From positions 1-64,000 of the forward strand of contig CAMFBH010000007.1 in NCBI GenBank assembly GCA_945948515.1: a stretch of DNA of 64,000 nt. Direction: 5' to 3'. Below are positions 34,236 through 44,117 of the stretch, piece after piece. This stretch comes from an uncultured Clostridia bacterium (lineage in GTDB: Bacteria > Bacillota > Clostridia > Oscillospirales > Acutalibacteraceae). The translations under genes and the position numbers were made by a program. A model generated the notes under the pieces. The model was not told the origin of the DNA, made no database searches, and saw nothing but the letters and a program-made list of their open reading frames with translations. Position 1 is the first letter of the stretch. Every line of letters starts with the position of its first letter.

Positions 34236-35522
34236 CTACATTTTTGTGATTGTTAAAGTCGCTTTATAGGAACCGTACACCCAAACAGTATTCGACTTCG
34301 GAATTGAAACAGAAACCGTATAAACATCTGTTCCTGTTTTAATTTCGTCGTTTTCGGAAAAATCAACGCTCATTGCAATTGCATTGGCTTTAATACTTCC
34401 TAATTCCGCATTTGTTCCGACAAGTGTTACCTTATCAAAATCTATGCTGTTTACAGTTGCTTCATATCCGTCGGGCAAATTCAATTTAATATCATTCTTT
34501 GAAATCTTATAAGTTTTTGTTTTGAATGATTTAGGAATCGTAACAATAACTTCAACTGAATTAAGATTCTCATCCAGCACGGTAATTCCGTTTATGGAAT
34601 CAGTTCTGAAGGTAAATTTATTTGATCCTGTCTTTAGTGAACTGAAGCTTATCTCTCCGAGATTCACCGAATTTATTGACGAAGCGGCAGATTCAAGCAT
34701 TCCGACACTCATTTCAGCGGCGCTGTAATAAATATCAAAATCGGACTCGCTTACTCCCTGAGGCATACCCGTTATTGAAACCGAAACGGGAAGCTTCATT
34801 TTCTTTAATACAGGAACAGTTATGGTCGGAGCGGAATTCTTTGTTTCAATTGAAACAAATTCAACAGTCTTTCCACTTTTATCATATGCCTTTAAATTAA
34901 GGTCAACAGTTTGAGTTGTAGTTAGCTTGTTATCAAAACTAACATTAGCCTGAACGCTATCAACTCTGCTTACATATGATGCCGGACCGGAAACAACAGC
35001 ACTTGTATCGCTTAAAACAGTTTCACCTGCGACATAACCCTCTTCAATATAATTTTCACTCGGAAGGTTAACCTTTATTTCAAACACATTCTCCTGCTCA
35101 ACATCAAAATATGCGTTATAGGTTGACGGTGAATAGCTGTCGATAGTGAAATCAAGTCTGTCATTTCTCTTAACGCTTATAGGAAGTGAGTGATATCCGG
35201 CACTTGTAACAGTGCTTGTATCAAGACTTACAACCAAATCTTTATCGGTTATTTCGCGAATGATATATTTTTTTGCAACTATTGTTACCTCAACATTAAC
35301 ATTTTTATCACCGAATGTTTTCAGTCCGAGCTGTTCCTGAGCGGAACCGCTGACATCAACAGGTAAATTAACCGAGACTTTTTTTGTTGTTTCGGGACTT
35401 ACATTAATTGAAGTTGCAACCCATATGATTAAAGCTGAAACAATTGAAAGAATAATTAAATACTTATCGTTATATATTAGCTTTCTGAGAGAAAACTTCT
35501 TTTTCTTTTTTTTATCGGTCAT
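34236..35522 (-). CDS. cdaR: YbbR-domain protein CdaR, regulator of CdaA
   Basis: 428 residues. Cytoplasmic basic N-terminus, one membrane helix (about 20-40), then about four YbbR beta-repeats outside the membrane. CdaR binds and modulates the diadenylate cyclase CdaA. Its ATG overlaps the cdaA stop (TAATG), the standard pairing. GlmM, often third in this cluster, is absent. Confidence 0.92.
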   Translation of the reverse strand: MTDKKKKKKFSLRKLIYNDKYLIILSIVSALIIWVATSINVSPETTKKVSVNLPVDVSGSAQEQLGLKTFGDKNVNVEVTIVAKKYIIREITDKDLVVSLDTSTVTSAGYHSLPISVKRNDRLDFTIDSYSPSTYNAYFDVEQENVFEIKVNLPSENYIEEGYVAGETVLSDTSAVVSGPASYVSRVDSVQANVSFDNKLTTTQTVDLNLKAYDKSGKTVEFVSIETKNSAPTITVPVLKKMKLPVSVSITGMPQGVSESDFDIYYSAAEMSVGMLESAASSINSVNLGEISFSSLKTGSNKFTFRTDSINGITVLDENLNSVEVIVTIPKSFKTKTYKISKNDIKLNLPDGYEATVNSIDFDKVTLVGTNAELGSIKANAIAMSVDFSENDEIKTGTDVYTVSVSIPKSNTVWVYGSYKATLTITKM

Positions 35523-36388
35523 TATTTTCTCACCCTCCTGACAAGCTTATTTATGATTTTGTCATCAGAGGATGAGCCCGACGGAAGAAATCTGGTTGTG
35601 AGAACATCTCTCAAATCACCGTCCGAAATACCATGCTTCAGCTTACCCTTTCTGGCATATGAAATTGCACCTGTTTCCTCACTGACCACTATCGCAACAG
35701 CATCGCTTCTCTCAGTTACACCGATAGCGGCACGGTGACGCGTTCCGAGCGAAGAAGAAACCTCTTTGGTTGTTAACGGAAGAATGCATCCTGCGGCATA
35801 TACCTTTCCCGAGCGGATAACCATTGCTCCGTCGTGAAGCGGAGATTTCGGGAAAAAGATATTTTCTACAAGCTCTTTTGAGGCATCGGCATTAATCATT
35901 GTTCCGCTTTCAATAACATCACCCAAAAGAGTTTCATCTTCAAAAACAATTAATGCCCCAACCTTTTTATCGCTCATTTCGGCACACGATTTGCAAACCG
36001 CCTCAATTGTGTGCTCTATCTGCTTAACCTCAACCGCAACTCCTGCATGAATAAGAGTTGAAAAATTGCGCTTTGCGGTTCCCTTTCCGATTTGCTCAAG
36101 AATATTTCGGATATCCGGAGTGAATAGAACAACAAGAATTAAAATTGCGTTTTTAAATAAGCTTCCGAAAATAAAGCTTGATGCTTCCATATTCAGAAGC
36201 GAAACAACTCCGTATATGATTGCAAGAAGAATTATTGCTTTTATTAACTGCATTGCTCTTGTTTCCCGAACGATTCTAATACAAACATAAATTACTATTG
36301 CAACAAATAAAATATCAAGAAAATCGGTTAACTGAAAGGTTGAAAAAACGCTTAATATTTTATTGAACAAATCTATAATGCGTTCCAT
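35522..36388 (-). CDS. cdaA: Diadenylate cyclase CdaA
   Basis: 288 residues from the ATG at 36388 (AGGAAG upstream); a start at 36433 would lack a site. Three N-terminal membrane helices (up to about residue 85), then the DAC domain with the catalytic motifs PLHDGAMVI and GTRHRAAIG. It makes c-di-AMP, which controls potassium, osmotic balance and cell-wall stress. Coupled to cdaR. Confidence 0.95.
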   Translation of the reverse strand: MERIIDLFNKILSVFSTFQLTDFLDILFVAIVIYVCIRIVRETRAMQLIKAIILLAIIYGVVSLLNMEASSFIFGSLFKNAILILVVLFTPDIRNILEQIGKGTAKRNFSTLIHAGVAVEVKQIEHTIEAVCKSCAEMSDKKVGALIVFEDETLLGDVIESGTMINADASKELVENIFFPKSPLHDGAMVIRSGKVYAAGCILPLTTKEVSSSLGTRHRAAIGVTERSDAVAIVVSEETGAISYARKGKLKHGISDGDLRDVLTTRFLPSGSSSDDKIINKLVRRVRK

Positions 36389-36485
36389 ACTAAAACTACT
36401 TCCTAAACTGTTATCTGTATAGCAAATATACATTTCTGCCTATGATTTTATTATAGCATAAGAAAAGGTCTAAATAAAGAAAATT

Positions 36486-37616
36486 TCATATTTTTTTCAG
36501 AACATTTAAGAAATTTTCACAATCTCGCAATGTTGTAAATGCGCCGGGGCTCAATCTTACCGTTCCTCTTTGCTGAGTTTTAAAGGTTCTGTGCGCAAGA
36601 GGAGAGCAATGATATCCCGCTCTGACCGCTATATTCTTTCCTGCAAGAAGATTTGCACATTTTTCGCTTGAATAATCCTTATAGTTAAAAGAGATAATGG
36701 GAACTGTTTGAGCTTTGTTTATATCAACATAAAGAACTACATCATCAAGCATTGAAAGCTCTTCATAAAGGAATCGCTGAAGCTTTTTTTCATGCGAAAA
36801 AATGTTATTAATTCCGCGAGAGTTAATAAAATCAATACCGCTTCCCAAAGAAATAATTCCGCTGTTATTTAAGGTACCCGCTTCAAATCTGTCGGGAAGA
36901 AAATCGGGCTGCTTTAAATCCTTTGAATTCGAGCCCGTTCCGCCTTCAATAATAGTTTCGGGAATTAAATCGCAGTTAAATACCGAAAAGCCCACTCCCA
37001 TTTCGGAATAAAGCGCCTTATGACCCGGTGCACAAAGAATATCAAAATTCATTTTATCAGCCTTCATATCAATAATTCCCGCTGTTTGCGCCGCGTCAAC
37101 TATAATCCTTATTCCGTTTTCTTTTGCAAGCTTGCATATTTCTGCAACAGGAAGCATAACTCCGAAAACATTAGATGCTCCCGTAATAACAATCATATTG
37201 GTGTTCGGCTTAATCAATGATTTTACACGGTTTAAAACCGTTTGCGTGTCGGGTGAATACTCAAAAATATCATAATCGCATTTTCCTGTTTCATAAAGCT
37301 TGTGAACAGGTCGTGCGACGGCATTATGCTCAAGGGAAGAAATAATTATATGCCCGCCTTTTCTTGCGCAGCCCTTAATTGCCGTATTAAGAGCATATGT
37401 GCAGTTTTGAGTAAAGGTAACATTTTCGGCATTCTCAACTCCGAAAAATTCAGATACCTTCTTTCTCACCTCAAAAATTTGCCTTGATGTGTTAACCGAC
37501 TCCCTATATCCGCCTCTTCCGCTGTTAAAGCTGTATTTTATCATTGCATTATGAGCGCCAATGAGAACATTTTTAGGCTTTGGATATGAGGTTGCGCTGT
37601 TATCAAGATATATCAA
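36486..37616 (-). CDS. Cysteine desulfurase family aminotransferase class V
   Basis: 376 residues. Opens MIYLDNSATSYPKP, with PLP lysine in GHKALYSEMGVG and the active cysteine in RAGYHCSPLAHRT. This is the desulfurase subfamily commonly paired with a small DUF3343 protein, not the SufS of a suf operon; no sufU or other suf gene is near. It would release sulfur (or selenium) from cysteine (or selenocysteine) onto an acceptor. It overlaps the small upstream gene by 4 bases. Confidence 0.88.
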   Translation of the reverse strand: MIYLDNSATSYPKPKNVLIGAHNAMIKYSFNSGRGGYRESVNTSRQIFEVRKKVSEFFGVENAENVTFTQNCTYALNTAIKGCARKGGHIIISSLEHNAVARPVHKLYETGKCDYDIFEYSPDTQTVLNRVKSLIKPNTNMIVITGASNVFGVMLPVAEICKLAKENGIRIIVDAAQTAGIIDMKADKMNFDILCAPGHKALYSEMGVGFSVFNCDLIPETIIEGGTGSNSKDLKQPDFLPDRFEAGTLNNSGIISLGSGIDFINSRGINNIFSHEKKLQRFLYEELSMLDDVVLYVDINKAQTVPIISFNYKDYSSEKCANLLAGKNIAVRAGYHCSPLAHRTFKTQQRGTVRLSPGAFTTLRDCENFLNVLKKI

Positions 37617-37822
37617 GATGTTTCAACTCCGATAACTCTGATTTTGTTTTCGGTCAGAATTTCAACCGCTTTTTCTGAATTGGTTACGATAACATATCCG
37701 CAGCCATCGCCTTTTTTGGGATTTTCAAGCCTCGAAACAGTGCTCTTAATCCCCTTTTTTCTCAGTACATCCTGCCCTCTCTGAGCGGCAGTGACCGAGC
37801 CGACTTTAATTCTTATATACAT
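37613..37822 (-). CDS. DUF3343 small putative sulfur/selenium carrier
   Basis: 69 residues, IKVGSVTAAQRGQDVLRKKG start and a GDGCGYVIV segment with the single cysteine at residue 41. DUF3343 proteins are predicted partners of class V desulfurases; the cysteine in the glycine-rich turn would accept persulfide. The 4-base overlap with the desulfurase supports a two-protein relay. What receives the sulfur next is not visible. Confidence 0.8.
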   Translation of the reverse strand: MYIRIKVGSVTAAQRGQDVLRKKGIKSTVSRLENPKKGDGCGYVIVTNSEKAVEILTENKIRVIGVETS

Positions 37823-37864
37823 AAAACATACCTCTCAACATTTAATAATACATTCTATGCCAAA

Positions 37865-37904
37865 ATAAAAAAATGCGCTCACATAAATCCTATGCAAGCA
37901 CATT
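37865..37904 (-). terminator. Terminator of the mannosidase-fucosidase unit
   Basis: Fourteen-base stem (37872-37885 with 37891-37904, three wobbles), then seven T on the minus strand, 12 bases after the fucosidase stop. Confidence 0.8.
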
Positions 37905-37916
37905 TTTAAATTAGAG

Positions 37917-39302
37917 TTAATTATAAAAGCCGATATGTTTAATAACGGGGTTTGAGCGGGATTGCCTGATTACAAGCGCAACGGAATCGGTTGTACAGTT
38001 TTTAAGCTTAATAATTTTTTTGTTTCCTATTACGGTACCCTTGAACACTCTTTTATACTTCCCGTTGCTCTTTTTAGCGTATATTTCAAATGCTTCTACG
38101 CGTTGAGAATAAAGTAAATCCTCCTCAAGAATAATATGCTTAATCTTTTGAGGTCCCGAAAAATTAAATACAGGAACAGGATTGCTCTCGTCAAGCATTC
38201 CGAAGCTTTGCTCAAAAATCGGATTATCGGTTATGCTTTTTATTGCCCGTGAAAACTTTTTAAGTCTTCTGACATCCTTTCTGCAAATAACGCCCTTGTC
38301 GCTCGGCGGAATATTCAACAGCAAAAAGCAATTATTTCCAACGCTTTCGCGATAGATTTTCATAAGCTTTGAAACGCTCTTAACCGTAAAATTATCCTTT
38401 TTGTTGTAAAACCATCCTTTTCTGATTGAAACATCTACCTCGGCAGGATACCAGCAGATTTCATCTGCACTTTCAAGAAGCTTTCGAGAGCCTAAATCCT
38501 CATCGGAGGAATTAACCCTTTTTAGTCTTGATGCATCCGCAACGCCCTGCTGAGAATTCTTGGCGGTTTTTTCGCAATCTGCAAGATATTTCGGAACAAC
38601 CGAAAACTCGCTTTTTCTTGATTTTCCCGCTTCGTTTCCCACCCAGCGAATATCCGGTCCGCAAATTGCAATATTTGCTTTGGGCTGTAAAAGCCTAATC
38701 AAATCATAGTATCTCTGCCAATCATACTCAAAGGGCTTTGCGCTTGCGCCCTTTGCTCCGTCAAACCAAACCTCAAATATTTCTCCGTAGTTTGTAAGAA
38801 GCTCGGTAAGCTGATTACAGAAATAATCATCATATTCAGGGGTTGCATATGTTTTTTCATGCATATCCCAAGGGGACAGATATATTCCGAATTTCAAGCC
38901 GAATTTTTTGCACGAGTCGGAAAGCATTTTAACAATATCTCCGCCGAATTCTGTATTCTTAACGCTGAAATCGGTATATTTCGAAGGCCATAAGCAAAAG
39001 CCGTCGTGATGCTTGCAGGTTAGAATTATTCCGCCTGCTCCGAGCTCCTTAACAACCCTTGCCCACTGATCCGTATTAACCGATTTGATTTTAAAATCCT
39101 GCGGTGTTTCTCCTGAGGTTCCCCACTCTCTTCCGGTTGAAGTATTCATACCGAAATGGAAAAAGCAATAAAACGGATTTTCATACTGCTTAAGCTGACG
39201 ATCACTCGGAATAACCGAGGTGTATATTTTAACCTGTTCGCTGTTTAACGGAGCTCCGTTATTATCGGCAGCCCAATTTTTCTTAAATTCAGTTATGTCC
39301 AT
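37917..39302 (-). CDS. Alpha-L-fucosidase, glycoside hydrolase family 29
   Basis: 461 residues from the ATG at 39302 (AGAGGA upstream). GH29 barrel with FYCFFHFGMNTSTGREWG near the start, LTCKHHDGFCLWPS, and the nucleophile Asp near 180 in EVWFDGAKG. The C-terminal 80 residues form the usual beta-sandwich. No signal peptide, so it trims fucose from imported oligosaccharides. It overlaps the alpha-mannosidase gene by 14 bases. GH29 with GH38 suggests N-glycan or mucin-type glycan use. Confidence 0.92.
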   Translation of the reverse strand: MDITEFKKNWAADNNGAPLNSEQVKIYTSVIPSDRQLKQYENPFYCFFHFGMNTSTGREWGTSGETPQDFKIKSVNTDQWARVVKELGAGGIILTCKHHDGFCLWPSKYTDFSVKNTEFGGDIVKMLSDSCKKFGLKFGIYLSPWDMHEKTYATPEYDDYFCNQLTELLTNYGEIFEVWFDGAKGASAKPFEYDWQRYYDLIRLLQPKANIAICGPDIRWVGNEAGKSRKSEFSVVPKYLADCEKTAKNSQQGVADASRLKRVNSSDEDLGSRKLLESADEICWYPAEVDVSIRKGWFYNKKDNFTVKSVSKLMKIYRESVGNNCFLLLNIPPSDKGVICRKDVRRLKKFSRAIKSITDNPIFEQSFGMLDESNPVPVFNFSGPQKIKHIILEEDLLYSQRVEAFEIYAKKSNGKYKRVFKGTVIGNKKIIKLKNCTTDSVALVIRQSRSNPVIKHIGFYN

Positions 39303-42300
39303 GCTTCTTTTCCTCTGAATTGCTGATAACATACCCTATTCTTGCTTTAATGCCCAGAGAATATGTGAACTCACGCTTTTCAACTCTGTCATACATGGGA
39401 GTTGCCAATGTGCATTCAACTGCGTTTTCACATGCCGAAGCAGAAAAAACAATAATGCTTTCATCGTTTGGAAGCTGAATTTCATCTGCCTTATTATCAT
39501 TCTTGAGTTCCGCTAAATACAGGAACTTTTCTTTTGCGTAAATATCGCCTTTTTCATTATGGCTGTGAGTAACATCAAAGGCAAGCTTGCCCTCTTTAAT
39601 ATAAGCAGTTTCCTTGAGTCCGTAAAGATCCCATGCGGCGAAGCGCTCATTGATATCGTAAACATTAACTCTCTGCGTTTCATCTCCGACGGTAAATTTT
39701 GCACTTTTATCACCGCTGAGAGATGCACAAAGCAGATAAATCCTGTTTGCATTAGGTGAAATTTTGATTTTCTGTCCTTTGCAAAGCAATGCGTTTTTAT
39801 CGCTTTGAGAAATTTTGAACTCTGCTTTACCGGAATTAATTACAGCGGGAACAATCTCTCTTGCGAGAGATTCCTCAATATCGGATACCAAAGTGTTCTT
39901 ATTCTCGGTTATTGCATTTATATCAAATGGCAGCTCAACATCAGTGCAGCTTTGAGAATTTGCTTTAATTTCGCACGGAGCAAGAGTCAGTGCAAATGTT
40001 TTTACCTCATAGGGCTTAAAATCTGCAACAAGACATCCGTTTTCAACAACAGCCTCTCCGATTTCTTCCTCGGAAGCATAGAGCTCTCTTGCCTTAACTA
40101 TTCCGTTTCCGAGCTTTAAGGAAACGCCTTTTTGCTCCTTATTAACGCCCTCGTTGAGTCTTACAACAATCTCGTTACTGTTTTCAGCCTTTTTAATTGC
40201 TCTGATTATAACATCGTTAGTGCTGATTTCTCCGAATGAGAATGAGCTTGAAAGCACTCCGCTTGAACGCTTTTTACCAACAAAAGCCGCCATCGGCTGA
40301 ATAAACTTTCTTGCTTCAAGCTGGGTTTCGGCTCCGACCTCACCAGTGTGGCTGAAAATAGCAAATGAATATCTGTTCAATCCTAAATCCATTAATGACT
40401 GCATAGAATCAATCCTAAAGTCTCTTTTTGGAGTGTGAATAACAGTCATTCTCAGTGTGTTATCATTTCTTTTATCCCAGCCGTATTTACATTCGCTGAT
40501 TACGGACACGCCGAATTCCTTGCTGCTGTCTGTAATATCAGCCCATTTCTGTGCCGGAACTTCAAAGAGAACATCGTTCATATTCTCCCTTTTTATTGCG
40601 CCCAAGCCCAAATCAAAGGTTGCCTGTTTATCGGAGGCAGTGAACGAGAACTTCTGCTTTGCAAGTGTTTTAAGATTTCTCCATTCAAACTCGGAATAAA
40701 CCTCAACACACTCTCCGCCGTCCGATAAAGCGATAATATTTGTAAATTCGCTTTTTTTATCCTTTTGAACAACTCTGAATGCTACTCTTGCAGGGCCTGT
40801 TTCCTCGGCGGTAACGGTTACCAAATTCGGAATTCTGTCTGCTTCCTTATTGCAATCGTCGTAATTCAATTCCCACGCCGGCCAAGGCTTAGAACCATTA
40901 TAATTATACATTCCCAAAGAAACCGGTTCACGAAGAAGCTCGCGCTCGTTTTGTGTTTTATCTATAATTGAAGTTATGTTTCCTTTTTTGTTGATTGTTA
41001 CAACATACTTTTGATTTTCGAGAATACTGTCATCAATACGAAGCGAGCCCTTAATACAACAGGGCTTGTCCGACTTCCTGACATCGTAAACTCTGTATCC
41101 GAGAGATTTTACATCGCATGCAAAAAGAAGCTGCATTTCATTGTCGTTTAGCCTGCTTGACTGACTGACAACCTCCTTGCCCTTTTCATCAAACACACGG
41201 AAAAATGCATCCTCTTTTTCATTTAATATAACTGTTACAATTCCGTGTCTGTCGCACTCAACGGGGTTTGACACCATAACGGGTATTCCCGTGCAGAAAT
41301 CGGATTTCATCAAAGGAAATACTGACGAGCCTGCCGCATCAATTATATTTGAGAAGCCGTTCATTGAAACAGCATAATCATTCCAAGTTCTTTTATATGC
41401 TCTCTGAACCGAGGTTCCGGGTAAATCATCATGGAACTGGTGAGCAATAAAGCGTTTCCAATGCCTTGTTAACTCTTTTTGAGGATATGATTTTGTATTA
41501 AGCCAATCGGAAACAACGCAGGTTCTTTCGGCAAAATCCGCAAGCTCCTCGCACCTTCTGTTCCAACGCTTTCCGATTGAACGCGAGGTGTAGCCGCCTA
41601 CCGCATGGTCTCTCATAACGAGTTCATTCTTCCATTCGGGCAGTTTATCCCTTTGCTCCTGTGTAAGTTCGTTTTCAATATCGTGATAAATTCTGTCTGC
41701 CGAAGAAGAAAGCACCTTAACGCTTGAAGAATCATTTTTTTCTATCTCATCGTGAACAAGCTTTACACTTTCCTCGGCAGGCGCTCCGCCTCGGTCTCCT
41801 ATTCCGTGGAAAAGATAAGTCCACGGCAGATTATACTTTTCGTTCTCCTTCATTTTATTTTGAACAAAATCCCAGTCACGAAGCTTTTTAAGTGTGAAAT
41901 AATAATCGTGGGGATTAACAGAAGCATAGATATAATTTCCGTCAACGCCGTACCACTTTCCTATGTCGAAGGGAACGCCGTACGCTGAACCCCAAGCAAG
42001 CTTTTGAGTTGTAAAGCCCATAAGATTTGCGTGGTGGGCAATGCTCGGAAGAGCCCAGCCGAAGCCGAAGCAGTCAGGAAGATAAACATCTACGCTTCTT
42101 TTATTGAATTTCTCGGCAAAATACGAGTTACCGAAAAGAATATTTCTGAAAAGCGCCTCAGGTGAGGGAACATTTACATCGCCGTTTTCAAAAGCAGATC
42201 CACATACATTCCATCTTCCCTGCTTAATATACTCCTTGAGTTTTTCAAAAAGCTCTGGGTAATACTCCTCCATAAGCTCATAACGGTATGAGCCTTCAAA

Positions 42301-42453
42301 TGAAAAGGTGTACTCTGGATATTTTTCAAAAAGCTTAAAATTATCTACAAGCGTGTTGTAAATATACTTACTTACCGTTGTTTCAAAATCCCAATTCCAA
42401 ATTGTGTCAAGATGTGCGGTTGCAACCGTATAAATTCTTTTTTCGTCCGACAT
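39289..42453 (-). CDS. Alpha-mannosidase, glycoside hydrolase family 38
   Basis: 1054 residues from the ATG at 42453 (GGAGG 8 bases upstream). The N-terminal TVATAHLDTIWNWDFE carries the first zinc ligands (HLD), and VYLPDCFGFGWALPSIAH contains the nucleophile Asp near 126. A central helical domain and a long C-terminal beta-sandwich complete the normal GH38 layout. Removes alpha-linked mannose inside the cell. Coupled to the fucosidase gene and following the symporter. Confidence 0.93.
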   Translation of the reverse strand: MSDEKRIYTVATAHLDTIWNWDFETTVSKYIYNTLVDNFKLFEKYPEYTFSFEGSYRYELMEEYYPELFEKLKEYIKQGRWNVCGSAFENGDVNVPSPEALFRNILFGNSYFAEKFNKRSVDVYLPDCFGFGWALPSIAHHANLMGFTTQKLAWGSAYGVPFDIGKWYGVDGNYIYASVNPHDYYFTLKKLRDWDFVQNKMKENEKYNLPWTYLFHGIGDRGGAPAEESVKLVHDEIEKNDSSSVKVLSSSADRIYHDIENELTQEQRDKLPEWKNELVMRDHAVGGYTSRSIGKRWNRRCEELADFAERTCVVSDWLNTKSYPQKELTRHWKRFIAHQFHDDLPGTSVQRAYKRTWNDYAVSMNGFSNIIDAAGSSVFPLMKSDFCTGIPVMVSNPVECDRHGIVTVILNEKEDAFFRVFDEKGKEVVSQSSRLNDNEMQLLFACDVKSLGYRVYDVRKSDKPCCIKGSLRIDDSILENQKYVVTINKKGNITSIIDKTQNERELLREPVSLGMYNYNGSKPWPAWELNYDDCNKEADRIPNLVTVTAEETGPARVAFRVVQKDKKSEFTNIIALSDGGECVEVYSEFEWRNLKTLAKQKFSFTASDKQATFDLGLGAIKRENMNDVLFEVPAQKWADITDSSKEFGVSVISECKYGWDKRNDNTLRMTVIHTPKRDFRIDSMQSLMDLGLNRYSFAIFSHTGEVGAETQLEARKFIQPMAAFVGKKRSSGVLSSSFSFGEISTNDVIIRAIKKAENSNEIVVRLNEGVNKEQKGVSLKLGNGIVKARELYASEEEIGEAVVENGCLVADFKPYEVKTFALTLAPCEIKANSQSCTDVELPFDINAITENKNTLVSDIEESLAREIVPAVINSGKAEFKISQSDKNALLCKGQKIKISPNANRIYLLCASLSGDKSAKFTVGDETQRVNVYDINERFAAWDLYGLKETAYIKEGKLAFDVTHSHNEKGDIYAKEKFLYLAELKNDNKADEIQLPNDESIIVFSASACENAVECTLATPMYDRVEKREFTYSLGIKARIGYVISNSEEKKHGHN

Positions 42454-42510
42454 GGCAATTACCTCCATTGTATTAGTATAATTTTACCATAACCGATTAA
42501 TAAAGACAAT

Positions 42511-42542
42511 AAAAAAGGAAAAGTATTTTTCAACTTTTCCTT
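42511..42542 (-). terminator. Hairpin between the symporter and alpha-mannosidase genes
   Basis: Perfect 10-base stem AAGGAAAAGT/ACTTTTCCTT, 8-base loop, then TTTTTT on the minus strand. Likely partial termination that lowers mannosidase relative to symporter. Confidence 0.7.
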
Positions 42543-42548
42543 AAAATC

Positions 42549-44012
42549 TTAAAGCAATTTTTCAAAGCCCTCGGTGGAATAGGGCTCATTGTTTCTTTTT
42601 TTAGCAAGCGCCGCATTAAGAGCGCTTACGCGTTTTCTGGTTACAGGATATATTATGAGCATTAAAAGTGAAAGTCCGATTAAAATTGCGGGAATAATTG
42701 TTGATATATTCTCCATTCCGTTTATAATCTTTTCATCGCTTATTCTTTCTATCAGGCTTTCATTTCCGGCAATATCATTATCGGCATTATATCCATAAGC
42801 GCTGAGTAAAACTCCCTGTGCAAGAATGCCGAAAGCCGAACCGAATTTTTGAACGAGCTGCGGAAAAGCAGTTATTATTGACTCTCTTCTCTTACCGGAT
42901 TTAAACTCATCAAGTTCAACCAAATCATAGCACATTGAATAAAATAAGGTCCAGAAAGTGCCTGCACCGACTCCGAGAATAAACGGTGCGGCGATTGCCA
43001 TAACCTTAAAATCTCCGATTGCAAAATCAAGCCCTAAAGCCTTACAGATAATTTCTCCCGCGATAGTAAATGTGAAGAAAATAATGCAGCATGTTCTTCT
43101 GTCTGTTTTTTCTGCAAGCTTTGTTACAAGCGGAACGGTTATTGCCATTGCAACAACAAGCGTTACAATTACCATTGCTATACCGGTATCATAATCCATC
43201 GCGATGCAATCAACAACCATATAGGTTAAATTTGACTGAATCATTGACGAGCCTGCAAGGAAAAAGAAAACGAAAAGAATAAACATAAAGAACGGCTTAA
43301 GCTTCAATATTTCTCCGAATGAAGTTACCGTTTCTTTTAGAGCAACACCTTTGTTTACCTTTATTTCGCCTTTCTTTTCGGCTTTTGCAAGATATATACT
43401 CTTTAACGAAACAACACAAATCAAGCCAAAAGCCACGGCAAGAATTGAAATAATTCCGGAAATAGCGCAATATGCCATGGACATTCCTATAACATTTCCA
43501 ACAACAGTTGCAAGAGTGGGAAGAATATTTCCCGCTCCGACACCGCCTGCGTTGATTAATGAAGAAGTTGAACGAATCTCGGTTCTTTCATCATAATCCT
43601 CTGTTATTTCGGCAACAACAGCATAATAAGGAATTGTGTAGAATGTATAGAAAACCCATACAATCATTGTTAAAACAGTATATAGAATCATTTTAGGCAA
43701 GTCGCCGTTAAGCCCTACTCCGAGCGGAGACCAAGCAATAATATATGAAATTCCGAGCGGCAGAAGTGCCTTTGCCATAACCTTTCTTTTATCAACGCCC
43801 TGCCTGTCGGTATAATTGCCGATAAGGGGGTCGGTTATTGCATCCCAAGCAATAGAAATGAAAATTACAATTCCGGCAACAGCAGGCTTGATATGAATTA
43901 CTTGTACAAGGAAGGTCAGATAATATGTATAGAACATATTGTAAATTAAAGATTCGGTTAATATTCCGCCTGCATATCCGATTTTTTTCTTCTTTGAAAG
44001 AGAGCTTTTCAT
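42549..44012 (-). CDS. Sugar-cation symporter of the GPH (MelB-like) family
   Basis: 487 residues with about twelve membrane helices. KIGYAGGILTESLIYNMFYTY opens like GPH family transporters, and AWDAITDPLIGNYTDR is the family signature in the second loop. Moves glycosides with Na+ or H+. Here it is first in a transcript with GH38 and GH29, so it probably imports mannose- or fucose-containing oligosaccharides. GGAGATG upstream; promoter at 44055-44083. Confidence 0.9.
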   Translation of the reverse strand: MKSSLSKKKKIGYAGGILTESLIYNMFYTYYLTFLVQVIHIKPAVAGIVIFISIAWDAITDPLIGNYTDRQGVDKRKVMAKALLPLGISYIIAWSPLGVGLNGDLPKMILYTVLTMIVWVFYTFYTIPYYAVVAEITEDYDERTEIRSTSSLINAGGVGAGNILPTLATVVGNVIGMSMAYCAISGIISILAVAFGLICVVSLKSIYLAKAEKKGEIKVNKGVALKETVTSFGEILKLKPFFMFILFVFFFLAGSSMIQSNLTYMVVDCIAMDYDTGIAMVIVTLVVAMAITVPLVTKLAEKTDRRTCCIIFFTFTIAGEIICKALGLDFAIGDFKVMAIAAPFILGVGAGTFWTLFYSMCYDLVELDEFKSGKRRESIITAFPQLVQKFGSAFGILAQGVLLSAYGYNADNDIAGNESLIERISDEKIINGMENISTIIPAILIGLSLLMLIIYPVTRKRVSALNAALAKKRNNEPYSTEGFEKLL

Positions 44013-44054
44013 ATTTTCATCTCCAGATTAAACCGCAAATATCTTATCAACATA

Positions 44055-44083
44055 ATTATAATACTCTGAAAATTCAAAATCAA
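44055..44083 (-). promoter_or_regulatory. Promoter of the glycan locus
   Basis: -35 TTGATT (44078-44083), 17-base spacer, -10 TATAAT (44055-44060), minus strand, just past the terminator of the upstream RNA. Confidence 0.65.
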
Positions 44084-44088
44084 GTCAG

Positions 44089-44117
44089 AAAAAAAGAAGC
44101 TGCCTTGCGGCAGCTTC
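44089..44117 (-). terminator. Terminator of the candidate ncRNA
   Basis: Perfect 9-base stem GAAGCTGCC/GGCAGCTTC with a GCAA tetraloop, then seven T. Among the strongest terminators in the window. Confidence 0.92.

Noticed and set aside
36486-37616. SufS of an iron-sulfur assembly operon
   Set aside because: No suf or isc partner gene nearby; the DUF3343 neighbour and HCSPLAH motif fit the other desulfurase subfamily.
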